A stretch of 64,000 nt of DNA, from the NCBI RefSeq assembly GCF_900111315.1, contig NZ_FOGU01000005.1, positions 186,001-250,000 of the forward strand. Reading direction: 5' to 3'. The position numbers and the translations under genes were made by a program. Shown piece after piece: positions 33,222-42,991 of the stretch. Each line of letters begins with the position of its first letter. Within the stretch, counting starts at the first letter, position 1. The notes below the pieces were generated by a model. That model did not search any database. It was not told where the DNA came from and was given only the letters and a program-made list of their open reading frames with translations. Source of the DNA: Tranquillimonas rosea. GTDB lineage: Bacteria > Pseudomonadota > Alphaproteobacteria > Rhodobacterales > Rhodobacteraceae.

Positions 33222-36200
33222 GCCCCAGGGACGCGGCAAGCGAGCGGCAGGTCACCTCGGCCCATCCGCGCCACTCGACCTGGCTGTCGGCCAACGCCGG
33301 CTCGGGCAAGACCCGCGTGCTGACCGACCGGGTGGCGCGGCTGCTGCTCGACGGGGCCTCGCCGCAGAACATCCTGTGCCTGACCTACACCAAGGCCGCC
33401 GCGAGCGAGATGCAGAACCGCCTCTTCAAGCGTCTCGGCGGTTGGGCGATGACACCGGACGACGACTTGCGACGGCAGCTGGAACAGCTGGGCGTCGAAG
33501 AGCGGCTGGACGCCGAGGTGCTGGCGCGGGCCCGCCGCCTGTTCGCCAGCGCCATCGAGACGCCCGGCGGGCTCAAGATCCAGACCATTCACTCGTTCTG
33601 CGCCGCCCTCCTTCGCCGCTTCCCGCTCGAGGCCGGGGTCTCGCCGCAATTCACCGAGGCCGAGGATCGCGCCGTCTCGCAGCTGCGCGCCGAGGTCGTC
33701 GAAGAGATGGCAGACGGCGATCTGAGCGACCTCGTCGATACGCTCGCGGCGCAGGCCTCGGGCGAGAATTTCGACAAGCTGACGGCCGAGATCGTCTCGC
33801 GCAGGGCCGAATTCGCCGAAACCGCCGACTGGGCCGCGATCTGTGACGCGCTCGGCGCACACCCCGACGACACCGAAGAGACCGCGATGCGCTCGGCCTT
33901 CGTCGGCGGTGAGGACGGGTTGGCCAAGGACATCGCCGACTGCGCCGCGCAGACCAGCGCCAGCTACCAGACATTCGCCGCCGACCTCCTGGCCCTGCCG
34001 CTGGATCGGCCGGACCGCGCGACGTTCGAGAGCCTGTGCGGCCTGTTCCTTTATAGCAGCGGCGAGAAGGCGGGGCGGTCCAAGTCCGAGAACTTTCCGC
34101 AATCGCGCCACACCGGCGCCGTCGCCGCCTTTGCGCCGGTCATGGAGGACCTGCACGCCTTCATGGACCGCGTGGCGGATGCGCGGACGCGCCTCATCTG
34201 CGTCGCCCAGGCCCGGCGCACCTACGCCCTGCACGCCTTTGCCAGTGCCTTCCTGCCCCGCTTCGCGGATGCCAAGGAAGCGCGCGGCTGGCTGGATTTC
34301 GACGACCTGATCCTCGGGGCCGCCAAGCTTCTGACGGCGCCGGCGGTGGCGCAATGGGTGCTCTACCGGCTGGACGGCGGGATCGACCACATCCTCGTGG
34401 ACGAGGCGCAGGACACCAGCCCGCCCCAGTGGCGCGTGATCGAACGGCTCGCGCAGGAATTCACCGCCGGCCATGGCGCGCGGGAGGCTGGGGAACGCAG
34501 CCTGTTCGTCGTGGGCGACCAGAAACAGTCGATCTACTCGTTCCAGGGGGCGGATCCGGCGGCCTTCGACCGCATGCGCGCGCATTTCGCGCGGCAGCTG
34601 GAATCCCAGGGCGGCCTCCGCTCGACCGAGTTGCAACACTCGTTCCGGTCCTCCGCCGCGATCCTGCGCTCGGTCGACGCGGTCTTTGCCGGAGAGCGGG
34701 CCGAGGGCCTGGGCGCGAACGCCCATCACCTTGCCTTTCACGAGACGATGCCGGGGCGCGTCGATGTCTGGCCGCTGGTCGAAAGCGAGCCCGCCTCGGA
34801 TCCGCCCGCCTGGTACGACCCGGTCGACCGCGTCTCGCCCGGCAGCGCGACGGTGCGCCTGGCCGAGGCCGTGGCCCGGCAGATCCGCCAAACCATCGAC
34901 GGCGGCGTCGCGATACCGCGTGCGGGCGGCGCGGCGAAGGCGGCGGACGAGGGCGATTTCCTGGTGCTGCTCCAGCGGCGCAACACGCTGTTCCACGAGA
35001 TCATCCGCGCCTGCAAGGCGGCGGGGCTGGAGGTCGCCGGCGCCGACCGGCTGGAACTGGCGAACGAGCTGGCGGTCAAGGATCTCAGGGCGCTTCTGTC
35101 GTTCCTGGCCACGCCCGAGGACGATCTATCCCTTGCCGCCCTCCTGCGCTCGCCGCTCTGCGGCTGGACCGAGGGCGCGCTCTACGATCTGGCCGCCGGG
35201 CGCGGGCCGAAATACCTCTGGCAGGCCCTGCGCGAAGTCGGCGACGACCATCCCGAAACCTGGGCGATGCTGAAGGACCTTCGCAGCATGGCCGACTTCC
35301 TGCGACCCTACGACCTGCTCGAACGGGTGCTGGTGCGTCATGACGGACGCCGGCGCATCCTCGCCCGGCTGGGGGAAGAGGCCGAAGACGGCATCGACGA
35401 GCTGCTAACGCAGGCGCTCGCCTATGAACGGACAGATATCCCCAGCCTGACCGGATTCCTCGGCTGGCTCGACGCCGATGACGTTCAGGTGAAGCGCAGC
35501 GCCGACAGCGCCGGGGGCAAGGTCCGCGTGATGACGGTTCACGGGGCTAAGGGGCTGGAGGCGCCGGTCGTGATCCTGCCGGACACCACACGCGATCCGC
35601 CGCAGCTGCGCGCCGAGCTGCTGGTGCCCGAACCCGGCACGGTCCTGTGGCGCATCGCCAAGGACCGTGCCCCTGCCCCGCTGGCCGATGCCGCCGACGC
35701 CGTCGTGGCCGCTGACGAGCGCGAGCGGCTGCGCCTGCTCTACGTGGCGATGACACGGGCCGAAAGCTGGCTGATCGTGGCCGGGGTCGCCCCGGCGAAG
35801 ACCGGGAAGCTGACGCAGATGTGGTACGGGGCGATCACCGAGGGGATGACGGATCTGCCGCTGGAGCCGGTCGAAACACCGATCGGGCCGGGTGAGCGGA
35901 TGCAGCACGGCGACTGGCCGGGTGCCGCGGCCGAATCGACACCGGCGGCCGGGGCCGACACACCCGCCCTGCCCGCTTGGCTGAACACGCATGCCCATGT
36001 CCCGCCCGAGCCCGAGGGGCCGGTCTCACCCTCGGACCTCGGTGGCCCAAAGGCGCTGCCCGGCGAAGGCCTGGACGAGGAAAGCGCGAAGTTGCGCGGT
36101 CATCGCCTGCACCTTCTGATGGAGCATCTGCCGCAACACGACCGCGCTGACTGGTCCGCGCTCGCCGCCCAGATCGCTGGCCTTGCCGACGACGAGACGG

Positions 36201-36586
36201 GCCCACTGCTGGCCGAGGCGCAGCGCTGCCTCGACGCGCCGGACCTGGCCCATGTCTTTGCGCCCGGCACGCTGGCCGAGGTTCCGCTGCATGCCGACCT
36301 GTCCGAACTCGGCGGGCGGGCCGTCAGCGGGATCATCGACCGGCTCCTGGTCGGCGACAACGAGATCCTGGCCGTGGATTTCAAGTCGAACGCCACGATC
36401 CCGGCGATACCCGAGCATACGCCCGAGGGCCTGTTGCGACAGATGGGCGCCTATGCCGCAGCGTTGAAGGCGATCTATCCCGGTCACCGGGTCCGCACCG
36501 CCCTGCTCTGGACGGCCGAGGCGCGGCTGATGGAACTGCCGGACTGTCTGGTCATGGCCGCCCTGCAGCGGGCGCAGCCGTCTTGA
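33218..36586 (+). CDS. addA: AddA ATP-dependent helicase-nuclease subunit
   Basis: This 1122-residue UvrD/Rep-type superfamily 1A helicase has a C-terminal nuclease. Motif I is SANAGSGKTRVLT near residue 25, motif Ia is CLTYTKAAASEM, motif II is ILVDEAQDTSPPQW, motif III is VGDQKQSIYSFQGA, motif V is VRVMTVHGAKGLEAPVV and motif VI is LLYVAMTRAES. The nuclease block ILAVDFKSN lies near the end. It works with AddB to process DNA ends for RecA. The start is coupled to addB. Confidence 0.96.
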   Translation: MSPRDAASERQVTSAHPRHSTWLSANAGSGKTRVLTDRVARLLLDGASPQNILCLTYTKAAASEMQNRLFKRLGGWAMTPDDDLRRQLEQLGVEERLDAEVLARARRLFASAIETPGGLKIQTIHSFCAALLRRFPLEAGVSPQFTEAEDRAVSQLRAEVVEEMADGDLSDLVDTLAAQASGENFDKLTAEIVSRRAEFAETADWAAICDALGAHPDDTEETAMRSAFVGGEDGLAKDIADCAAQTSASYQTFAADLLALPLDRPDRATFESLCGLFLYSSGEKAGRSKSENFPQSRHTGAVAAFAPVMEDLHAFMDRVADARTRLICVAQARRTYALHAFASAFLPRFADAKEARGWLDFDDLILGAAKLLTAPAVAQWVLYRLDGGIDHILVDEAQDTSPPQWRVIERLAQEFTAGHGAREAGERSLFVVGDQKQSIYSFQGADPAAFDRMRAHFARQLESQGGLRSTELQHSFRSSAAILRSVDAVFAGERAEGLGANAHHLAFHETMPGRVDVWPLVESEPASDPPAWYDPVDRVSPGSATVRLAEAVARQIRQTIDGGVAIPRAGGAAKAADEGDFLVLLQRRNTLFHEIIRACKAAGLEVAGADRLELANELAVKDLRALLSFLATPEDDLSLAALLRSPLCGWTEGALYDLAAGRGPKYLWQALREVGDDHPETWAMLKDLRSMADFLRPYDLLERVLVRHDGRRRILARLGEEAEDGIDELLTQALAYERTDIPSLTGFLGWLDADDVQVKRSADSAGGKVRVMTVHGAKGLEAPVVILPDTTRDPPQLRAELLVPEPGTVLWRIAKDRAPAPLADAADAVVAADERERLRLLYVAMTRAESWLIVAGVAPAKTGKLTQMWYGAITEGMTDLPLEPVETPIGPGERMQHGDWPGAAAESTPAAGADTPALPAWLNTHAHVPPEPEGPVSPSDLGGPKALPGEGLDEESAKLRGHRLHLLMEHLPQHDRADWSALAAQIAGLADDETGPLLAEAQRCLDAPDLAHVFAPGTLAEVPLHADLSELGGRAVSGIIDRLLVGDNEILAVDFKSNATIPAIPEHTPEGLLRQMGAYAAALKAIYPGHRVRTALLWTAEARLMELPDCLVMAALQRAQPS

Positions 36587-36643
36587 CGGGTCTGAGGCCC
36601 CTCCTTACGTTCGCACCTCGATATCCGAACAAGGAGTGATCCG

Positions 36644-36964
36644 ATGGCGACCGTGCCCGTGACAGACGACACCTTCGACGCCGAAGTGCGCAATGCAGAC
36701 CTGCCCGTCGTGGTGGACTTCTGGGCCGAGTGGTGCGGCCCGTGCAAGCAGATCGGCCCCGCGCTGGAAGAACTGAGCGACCAGTACGAAGGCAAGATCA
36801 AGATCGTGAAGGTCAATGTGGACGAGAATCCGGGCTCGCCGTCACAGCTGGGCGTGCGCGGGATTCCGGCCCTTTTCATGTTCAAGGACGGCGAAGTCGT
36901 CTCGAACAAGGTCGGCGCGGCGCCGAAGGCCGCGCTGCAGAGCTGGATCGAGGAAGCGATCTGA
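36644..36964 (+). CDS. trxA: Thioredoxin
   Basis: This 106-residue cytoplasmic disulfide reductase has the active site Cys31-Gly-Pro-Cys34 in [14 protein letters not shown] and the cis-Pro loop [18 protein letters not shown] lies before the ATG, and a 57-bp gap separates it from addA. A terminator follows at 36992, making it the end of the divL-to-trxA gene string. Confidence 0.98.
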   Translation: MATVPVTDDTFDAEVRNADLPVVVDFWAEWCGPCKQIGPALEELSDQYEGKIKIVKVNVDENPGSPSQLGVRGIPALFMFKDGEVVSNKVGAAPKAALQSWIEEAI

Positions 36965-36991
36965 TCCGGTACGCTATGCCGGAACGTTCCG

Positions 36992-37027
36992 AAAAGCCCC
37001 GCCGCGCCATCGCGCGACGGGGCTTTT
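36992..37027. terminator. Rho-independent terminator, bidirectional
   Basis: Complementary arms AAAAGCCCCG and CGGGGCTTTT bracket a further GCGCG/CGCGC inner stem and end in TTTT on both strands. It sits between the trxA stop (36964) and the stop of the minus-strand gene at 37040, so it can serve both. Confidence 0.8.
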
Positions 37028-37039
37028 GCGTGGCACGGG

Positions 37040-37954
37040 TCAGAACATCCAGCCGCGGCGCTTGACCGCCCGCAGGATCTGCGCCTCGGCCTCCGGCGCA
37101 CCGGCATTGATCGTCGTCTCCTTCAGGAACCAGTGAAGGTACGCAGCATAGTCCGGGCGCATCTCTTCGACCTGGCGAAAGGCCGCCTCCACGCCGCTCT
37201 GCCCGACATTCGCGGCGATGTGGAGAAAGTCGATCATCCCGAACAGCACCGCCGGCTTGCGGAAGAAATACCCGGCGAGCGCCGCCGACGAGTTCTGCGT
37301 GACGACGAAGTCGCACTCGCGCAGCAGCACCGGCATCTCGCCCGTCCGGATCGACAGGCGCGGATTGAGCCGCGCGAGATCGTCCAGCGCCGCCCGCTCG
37401 GCCGGCGAATATGTCTCCTTCGGATGCAGCCCGGCGACAATGCGGCGGTCGCCGGTATGTGCCAGCGTCTCGCCCAGCATGTCGAGCGGACTCATCGTCT
37501 GGAAGCTGCGATGTTGCAACAGGCGGCCCTGCAGAGCGACGTAGACGAAACCGTCGCGTCGGGCGTTGGCGGCATCGCCCGGAAAATACCGCTCCCGCGC
37601 CCGGCGAAAGAACGTCTCGGCCGCCGCGGGGTCGACATCCCGAGGCGCGAAAGCCGACAGCGCGACCTCCCATTCCCAGCGCTTGGCCGACCTCTCGATC
37701 CGCCAGAACGGATAGAAATAGGCCAGCCGCGTCGTGAGCGACCGCGCGTGCAGCGGATCGTCCATGTGGAACAGCGCATAGCCGTCCTTGCCGGCCGAGG
37801 CCTGCCGCGCCGTCTCGGAATTGCGCATCAGACGGGTTTCGACGCCGCGCGACGCGAAGGCCGCGATCAGCCGGTTGGTATAGTTGTGCTCTCCGGCGCG
37901 GGCGCGGGCGAGAAGCGCGTCATCGTAGAAAATCCGCAGGATCCGGCCGGTCAT
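37040..37954 (-). CDS. Uncharacterised protein, possible glycosyltransferase-like (capsule-synthesis type) fold
   Basis: This soluble protein of about 304 residues begins MTGRILRIFYDDALLARARA. The second half has VYVALQGRLLQHRSFQ, VAGLHPKETYSPAE and VTQNSSAALAGYFFRKPAVLFG. An HPKE-type motif followed by a conserved NSSA.. segment resembles the C-terminal half of capsule polysaccharide (KpsS/KpsC-like) and other GT-B proteins, in which a distal His-Pro and Ser-Ser contact the donor nucleotide. I infer a sugar-transfer or polysaccharide role with low certainty. The start at 37954 is preferred; an upstream frame extends to 38035. It converges on trxA and diverges from hslV. Confidence 0.7.
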   Translation of the reverse strand: MTGRILRIFYDDALLARARAGEHNYTNRLIAAFASRGVETRLMRNSETARQASAGKDGYALFHMDDPLHARSLTTRLAYFYPFWRIERSAKRWEWEVALSAFAPRDVDPAAAETFFRRARERYFPGDAANARRDGFVYVALQGRLLQHRSFQTMSPLDMLGETLAHTGDRRIVAGLHPKETYSPAERAALDDLARLNPRLSIRTGEMPVLLRECDFVVTQNSSAALAGYFFRKPAVLFGMIDFLHIAANVGQSGVEAAFRQVEEMRPDYAAYLHWFLKETTINAGAPEAEAQILRAVKRRGWMF

Positions 37955-38055
37955 GCCACGCAGCCTAGCGCCGCCGGATCGGCGGCTCCATGCGAAATGG
38001 TTGGCAATCTCGGCGGGGCTCTCCATATCAGCCATCGAATGAAAGGAAGGCAGGA

Positions 38056-38613
38056 ATGACGGAAAGCGCGTTTCCCGGCTGGCACGGGACCACGATCATG
38101 GCGGTGCGCAAGGGCGGCAAGGTGGTCGTCGCCGGCGACGGCCAGGTGAGCCTCGGCGACACGGTCATCAAGGGCACGGCCCGCAAGGTGCGCCGGATCA
38201 GCCCCGGCGGCTATGACATCGTGGCCGGCTTTGCGGGCTCGACCGCCGACGCCTTCGCCCTGCTCGAGCGGCTCGAGACCAAGCTCGAAAGCACGCCGGG
38301 CCAGCTCCAGCGCGCGGCGGTCGAGCTGGCGAAGGACTGGCGCACCGACAAGTACCTGCAGAAGCTTGAGGCGATGCTGATCGTCACCGACGGGTCGGAC
38401 CTGTACGTGGTGACCGGCGCGGGTGACGTTCTGGAGCCCGAACACGACGTGACCGCCATCGGATCGGGCGGCAACTACGCGCTGGCCGCCGGCCGGGCGA
38501 TGATGGACAGCGATCACGAGGCCGAAGAGATCGCACGTCGCGCGATGGCCATCGCGAGCGACATCTGTGTCTACACCAACGGCAACCTCACCGTCGAAAC
38601 CATCTCGAAATAA
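38056..38613 (+). CDS. hslV: ATP-dependent protease HslV (ClpQ), peptidase subunit
   Basis: This 185-residue proteasome-like Ntn hydrolase forms a double hexamer degrading proteins fed by HslU. It starts [11 protein letters not shown] followed by [10 protein letters not shown]; homology predicts removal of the first 11 residues so that Thr12 becomes the nucleophile. [15 protein letters not shown] and [15 protein letters not shown] are family blocks. A GAAAGGAAGGCAGGA ribosome site precedes the ATG. HslU begins 55 bases after the stop. Confidence 0.97.
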   Translation: MTESAFPGWHGTTIMAVRKGGKVVVAGDGQVSLGDTVIKGTARKVRRISPGGYDIVAGFAGSTADAFALLERLETKLESTPGQLQRAAVELAKDWRTDKYLQKLEAMLIVTDGSDLYVVTGAGDVLEPEHDVTAIGSGGNYALAAGRAMMDSDHEAEEIARRAMAIASDICVYTNGNLTVETISK

Positions 38614-38668
38614 CGGCACGCCTCGCCCCCAGCGGCGACGGAGCGCGGCCCGACCGCAAGGATACGAC

Positions 38669-39976
38669 ATGACCGACCTGACCCCCCGCGAGATCGTCTC
38701 GGAGCTCGACCGTTACATCATCGGCCAGAAGGACGCCAAGCGCGCCGTCTCGGTGGCACTGCGCAACCGGTGGCGGCGCAAGCAGCTGGGCGCGGACCTG
38801 CGCGACGAGGTCTATCCCAAGAACATCCTGATGATCGGCCCCACCGGCGTCGGCAAGACCGAGATCTCGCGCCGGCTGGCGAAGCTGGCCCGCGCGCCGT
38901 TCATCAAGGTCGAGGCGACGAAGTTCACCGAGGTCGGCTATGTCGGGCGGGACGTGGAGCAGATCATCCGCGACCTGGTGGAACAGTCGATCACCATGAC
39001 CCGCGAATTCATGCGCGAGGACGTGAAATCGAAGGCCCAGTCGAACGCCGAGAACCGCGTGCTCGAGGCGATCGCCGGCGAGAACGCCCGCAACCAGACC
39101 CGCGAGATGTTCCGCTCCAAGCTGCGCAACGGCGAGCTGGACGATCACGAGATCGAGCTGGACCTGCAGGACACGTCGAATCCGTTGGGCAACATGGAGA
39201 TGCCCGGCATGCAGGGCGGCCAGATGGGCGGCATGAACCTGGGCGACCTGTTCGGCAAGGCATTCCAGGGCCGGACCGTGCGCAAGAAGATGACCGTGGC
39301 CGAAAGCTATGAGGCGCTGATCGGCGAAGAGGCCGACAAGCTGCTGGACGACGAGACGGTGAACAAGGCCGCCGTCGAGGCGGTGCAGGAGAACGGCATC
39401 GTCTTTCTCGACGAGATCGACAAGGTCTGTGCCCGGCAGGACGCCCGCAACGCCGATGTCAGCCGCGAGGGCGTGCAGCGCGACCTGCTGCCGTTGATCG
39501 AGGGCACGACGGTGTCGACGAAATACGGCCCCGTGAAGACCGACCACATCCTGTTCATCGCGAGCGGCGCGTTCCACATCGCCAAGCCGTCGGACCTGCT
39601 GCCCGAACTGCAGGGCCGGCTGCCGATCCGGGTGGAGTTGCGAGCGCTGACCGAGGACGACTTCGTCCGCATCCTGACCGAGACCGACAACGCCCTGACG
39701 CGCCAGTACTCGGCCCTGATGGAAACCGAGCAGGTGAACATCGAGTTCACCGAGGACGGCATCGCCGCTCTGGCCCGGATCGCCGCCGAGGTGAACACCA
39801 GCGTCGAGAACATCGGCGCGCGGCGTCTCTACACGGTGATGGAGCGCGTGTTCGAGGAACTGTCCTTCACCGCGCCCGACCGCGCGGGCGAGACCGTCAC
39901 GCTGGACGCGGACTTCGTCGAGGCCAACCTGGGCGAGCTGTCGCGGTCGGTGGACATGAGCCGCTACGTGCTGTGA
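38669..39976 (+). CDS. hslU: ATP-dependent protease ATPase subunit HslU (ClpY)
   Basis: This 435-residue AAA+ unfoldase is the partner of HslV. Walker A is [16 protein letters not shown] near residue 55, the pore loop GYVGRD lies near 90, Walker B is [10 protein letters not shown], and the C-terminal tail ends DMSRYVL, which docks into HslV. The family I-domain lies between about 110 and 230 and includes a Met/Gly-rich segment ([13 protein letters not shown]). AAGGA precedes the ATG. Confidence 0.98.
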   Translation: MTDLTPREIVSELDRYIIGQKDAKRAVSVALRNRWRRKQLGADLRDEVYPKNILMIGPTGVGKTEISRRLAKLARAPFIKVEATKFTEVGYVGRDVEQIIRDLVEQSITMTREFMREDVKSKAQSNAENRVLEAIAGENARNQTREMFRSKLRNGELDDHEIELDLQDTSNPLGNMEMPGMQGGQMGGMNLGDLFGKAFQGRTVRKKMTVAESYEALIGEEADKLLDDETVNKAAVEAVQENGIVFLDEIDKVCARQDARNADVSREGVQRDLLPLIEGTTVSTKYGPVKTDHILFIASGAFHIAKPSDLLPELQGRLPIRVELRALTEDDFVRILTETDNALTRQYSALMETEQVNIEFTEDGIAALARIAAEVNTSVENIGARRLYTVMERVFEELSFTAPDRAGETVTLDADFVEANLGELSRSVDMSRYVL

Positions 39977-40011
39977 CCCTGCGGCCGCGGCTGCGCCGCG
40001 ACACGTACATT

Positions 40012-40034
40012 GCACCGCGCGAGGCGCGCGGTGC
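40012..40034 (+). terminator. Hairpin after hslU, start of a repeat-like element
   Basis: A perfect 9-bp stem (GCACCGCGC and GCGCGGTGC) closes a GAGGC loop 35 bases after the hslU stop. It is directly followed by CCTCCGGCGGGGATATTTGG and then GGGACCAAAGAG, a kind of string I recall from other intergenic gaps in Rhodobacteraceae. It may be a transcription end or a dispersed extragenic element. Confidence 0.5.
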
Positions 40035-40136
40035 GTGCCTCCGGCGGGGATATTTGGGGGACCAAAGAGGTGCCGGCCCGCCCAACGTCAGAGAATGCGG
40101 GTTTTCATTTCCGCAGGAGCGGTAGATCAAGGCGGC

Positions 40137-41384
40137 ATGCCGGTTAGGGATTTCATCCGCCGGAATGCCGCCTTTCTCGCCGCGGGGTTCCTGCTGTCCT
40201 TCACGTCCAGCTATGGACAGACCTATTTCATCTCGGTCTTCGCGGGAGAGATCCGCGGAGAGTTCGGGCTGAGTCACGGCGCCTGGGGCGGGCTCTATAC
40301 GCTGGGCACCACCGCCTCGGCGCTGCTGATGGTGTGGGCAGGACTTCTGACCGACCGGTTCCGGGCGCGGCAGCTGGGCATCTTCGTCGCCGCGATCCTG
40401 ACCTGCGCCTGCCTGGCGATGTCCGTGGTTCCGAACGTCGTGGCGCTGGTCGGCGTCATCTTCCTGCTGCGGTTCTCGGGCCAGGGGATGATGAGCCAGC
40501 TGGCGAACGTGTCGATGGCGCGGTGGTTCGTGGCGTCGCGTGGGCTGGCGCTGTCGATCTCGTCGATGGGGTTCGCGGTGGGCCAGGCCGCCCTGCCCGT
40601 CGCCTTCGTCGCGCTGTTGGCGGTGTTCGACTGGCGGGTCCTGTGGCTGGTGGCGGCCGCCCTGGTCGTGGTGACCTTCCCGGTGATCTACAGGCTTTTG
40701 AAGCTGGAGCGGACGCCGCAATCGCTGGCGTCGGAGGGCGAGTCGGTCACCGGCATGAACAACCGGCACTGGACGCGGGTGGAGGCGGCACGGCACTGGC
40801 TGTTCTGGCTGGCGATCCCGGTGATCATCGGGCCGCCCGCCTGGGGCACGGCGCTGTTCTTTCAGCAGGTGCACCTGGCCGAGGTGAAGGGCTGGCGGCT
40901 GGTGGAGTTCGTCTCGCTGCTTCCGTTCTTCACCGTCGCGTCGGTGTCGATGACGCTGGCCTCGGGATGGGCGATCGACCGGTTCGGCACCGGCCGCCTG
41001 ATGCCGTTCTTTCCCCTGCCCTTCGCGGCCGGGTTCCTGGCCTTGTCGTTCGCCCAGACGCTGCCCGCGGCCGGGCTGGGCATGGTGCTGGTCGGGATCG
41101 GGTCGGGGATGCAGGCGACGCTGCCCGCGGCCTTCTGGGCCGAGTTCTACGGCACGCGGCACCTGGGCGGACTCAAGGCGTTGTCGATGGCGCTGATGGT
41201 GCTGGCCTCGGCCGTGGGGCCCGGTCTGACGGGGGCGCTGATCGACGCGGGCTACGACTTTCCCGAGCAGATGCTGGGGATCGTGGCCTATTACCTCGTC
41301 GCGGGCGGCCTGGCGGCCATCGGCGCGGCCTGGGCGCGGCCGCTGCTAACGACGCCGGCTGAGGTAGACGTAGTACGCCCCTGA
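40137..41384 (+). CDS. Major facilitator superfamily transporter
   Basis: This 415-residue inner-membrane protein has about 12 transmembrane helices. The MFS loop 2-3 motif appears as GLLTDRFRARQLG, and SSMGFAVGQAALPVA marks a later helix. The substrate cannot be predicted. The ATG at 40137 gives a typical short cytoplasmic N-terminus; the upstream frame has no conserved residues. It ends convergently inside the smr gene (39-bp overlap). Confidence 0.85.
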   Translation: MPVRDFIRRNAAFLAAGFLLSFTSSYGQTYFISVFAGEIRGEFGLSHGAWGGLYTLGTTASALLMVWAGLLTDRFRARQLGIFVAAILTCACLAMSVVPNVVALVGVIFLLRFSGQGMMSQLANVSMARWFVASRGLALSISSMGFAVGQAALPVAFVALLAVFDWRVLWLVAAALVVVTFPVIYRLLKLERTPQSLASEGESVTGMNNRHWTRVEAARHWLFWLAIPVIIGPPAWGTALFFQQVHLAEVKGWRLVEFVSLLPFFTVASVSMTLASGWAIDRFGTGRLMPFFPLPFAAGFLALSFAQTLPAAGLGMVLVGIGSGMQATLPAAFWAEFYGTRHLGGLKALSMALMVLASAVGPGLTGALIDAGYDFPEQMLGIVAYYLVAGGLAAIGAAWARPLLTTPAEVDVVRP

Positions 41385-41951
41385 CCCGCCGTGGCTGCGA
41401 TGGGCGGGGCTGACCTGCAGAACGGCCTGCGCCAGCGGCGGAGTGCGGAGCCATTGCGGCACCTGGTGGCGCAGCACGCCGGGCCGGCGCGGGATGGGGC
41501 CGTCATCCTCGCCCCGGCGGCCCTTGCCGGTGATGACGAGGACGAGGCGTTTCCCCTGCCCCTGCGCGTCGAGGATGAAACGGTTCAGCCGCGGATGGGC
41601 CTGGTCGAGCGTGAGACCGTGCAGGTCGAGCCGCCCCTCGACCGAGAGCTTGCCGCGCTTCATCTTGCCATAGGCCTTGCGGTCCATGCGGACGGGATCG
41701 GCGGCGGTGCGCTCCTCGATCGACGGCGCGAGATCGTAGCGGGCCTCGGTGCGGGTGGCGCCTTCGCCGAGGCTGAAGGGCGCGACGGGATCGGGCTGCG
41801 TCTTGCCCTGGGTCCGGGTCGACGGCTTTGACGGGACGGAGGGCCGCGGGCCGTGCCGCCGGCCGGGGAGCGGCTGGGTGGTATCGGTCACCTGACGCCA
41901 GAGGTCATGCTCTTCGGGCCGCAGCCCGCGCGGTCGGCGACGGCCGGACAT
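41346..41951 (-). CDS. Smr-domain protein
   Basis: This 201-residue protein has a basic, Pro-rich N-terminal half and a C-terminal Smr domain (about 105-201). The domain carries the signatures LDLHGLTLDQAHP and ITGKGRR plus the final HGGSGAYYVYL. Stand-alone Smr proteins are nickase-like endonucleases acting on DNA or RNA, in some cases on collided ribosomes. The ATG is 3 bases after the mltA stop, so it is the last gene of timA-mltA-smr. Confidence 0.9.
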   Translation of the reverse strand: MSGRRRPRGLRPEEHDLWRQVTDTTQPLPGRRHGPRPSVPSKPSTRTQGKTQPDPVAPFSLGEGATRTEARYDLAPSIEERTAADPVRMDRKAYGKMKRGKLSVEGRLDLHGLTLDQAHPRLNRFILDAQGQGKRLVLVITGKGRRGEDDGPIPRRPGVLRHQVPQWLRTPPLAQAVLQVSPAHRSHGGSGAYYVYLSRRR

Positions 41952-41954
41952 GGC

Positions 41955-42989
41955 TCAGAATCCCGGCGCGAGGGCGAAGGCCCGCTGGATCGGCATGAGC
42001 ACGACCATGCGGCCCTGATCGCGGATGCGGCCGGCCTCGCGCCCGGCGTCGTCGCCGGTGCCGTAGAAGATGTCCGCCCGCTGCGACCCCTTGATCGCCG
42101 AGCCGGTGTCCTGCGCGATCATCAGCCGGCGCATCGGCTCCGCGCCGGCCTTTTCGATCCAGACGGGCGCACCCAGGGGGGTATGGGACGGATCGACCGC
42201 GATGCTGCGCCCCGCCGTGATCGACCGGTTCATCGCCCCGAGGGGGCCTTTGTCGGCGGGCACTTCGCTGACCTCGCGGAAGAACACGTAGGAGGGGTTG
42301 TGATGCAGGAGTTCGCGGCCCTCTTCGGGGTTGCGCTTGACCCAGTTGCGGATGACCTCGGCCGAGACCTGGTGCGGCTCGTAGACGTCCCGGCGCACCA
42401 GCTCCTTGCCGATCGACTTGTACTCGTGGCCGTTCTTGCCGCCATAGCCGACGCGGAGGCCGGTTCCGTCGCGAAGCCTGATCCGCCCGGAGCCCTGGAT
42501 CTGCAGGAAGAACACGTCGACCGGGTCGTCGAGCCAGGCGATTTCCAGCCCCTTGCCCTCGAGCACGCCCTCGGTCTCGATCTCTTCGCGGGAATGGAAC
42601 TGCTCGCCCGAGCTGAGCTCGGACGGGACGCCGTAGATCGGGTACTGGTAGCGCTCGGTCCGTTCGCGGGAGCCTTCTAGTTCGGGCTCGAAATAACCGG
42701 TGAACAGCATGGGGTCGCCGTCCTCGATCAGGACGGGGCGGAAGAACAGCTCGAAGAAGCCCTTCGCATCGTCCATGTCGACGGCGGCGTTGCAGAGCGC
42801 CTGCCACTGGGGCGGGTCCATGTCGCGGCAGGTTTCCAGGAAGACCGACATCGCTGCATCGTGATCGTCGGTCTCCCAGCCGCGCAGGTCGTCGAAGGAC
42901 AGGATCTCGTGTGTGAGAGGCGCGGCGCCGGCCGTCTGGCCCGCGACGGCGAGGCTACCGCCCAGCATCATCGCCACGAGCGCGCGCAT
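41955..42989 (-). CDS. mltA: Membrane-bound lytic murein transglycosylase A
   Basis: This 344-residue periplasmic enzyme cleaves the MurNAc-GlcNAc bond to form 1,6-anhydro-MurNAc. A Sec signal peptide spans about residues 1-22 (MRALVAMMLGGSLAVAG..). The MltA domain has FTGYFEPELEGS and FLQIQGSGRIRL. The 3D domain contains the catalytic Asp region AQDTGSAIKG followed by RADIFYGTG. The ATG at 42989 is preferred over the GTG at 42995 because GGAGAG is 7 bases from it. There is no lipobox Cys, so it is probably soluble or peripheral rather than a lipoprotein. Confidence 0.92.
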   Translation of the reverse strand: MRALVAMMLGGSLAVAGQTAGAAPLTHEILSFDDLRGWETDDHDAAMSVFLETCRDMDPPQWQALCNAAVDMDDAKGFFELFFRPVLIEDGDPMLFTGYFEPELEGSRERTERYQYPIYGVPSELSSGEQFHSREEIETEGVLEGKGLEIAWLDDPVDVFFLQIQGSGRIRLRDGTGLRVGYGGKNGHEYKSIGKELVRRDVYEPHQVSAEVIRNWVKRNPEEGRELLHHNPSYVFFREVSEVPADKGPLGAMNRSITAGRSIAVDPSHTPLGAPVWIEKAGAEPMRRLMIAQDTGSAIKGSQRADIFYGTGDDAGREAGRIRDQGRMVVLMPIQRAFALAPGF

Positions 42990-42991
42990 CC

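Noticed and set aside
33152-34996. 614-residue frame antisense to addA
   Set aside because: It lies fully opposite well-conserved helicase motifs; composition is typical of a reverse-strand shadow.
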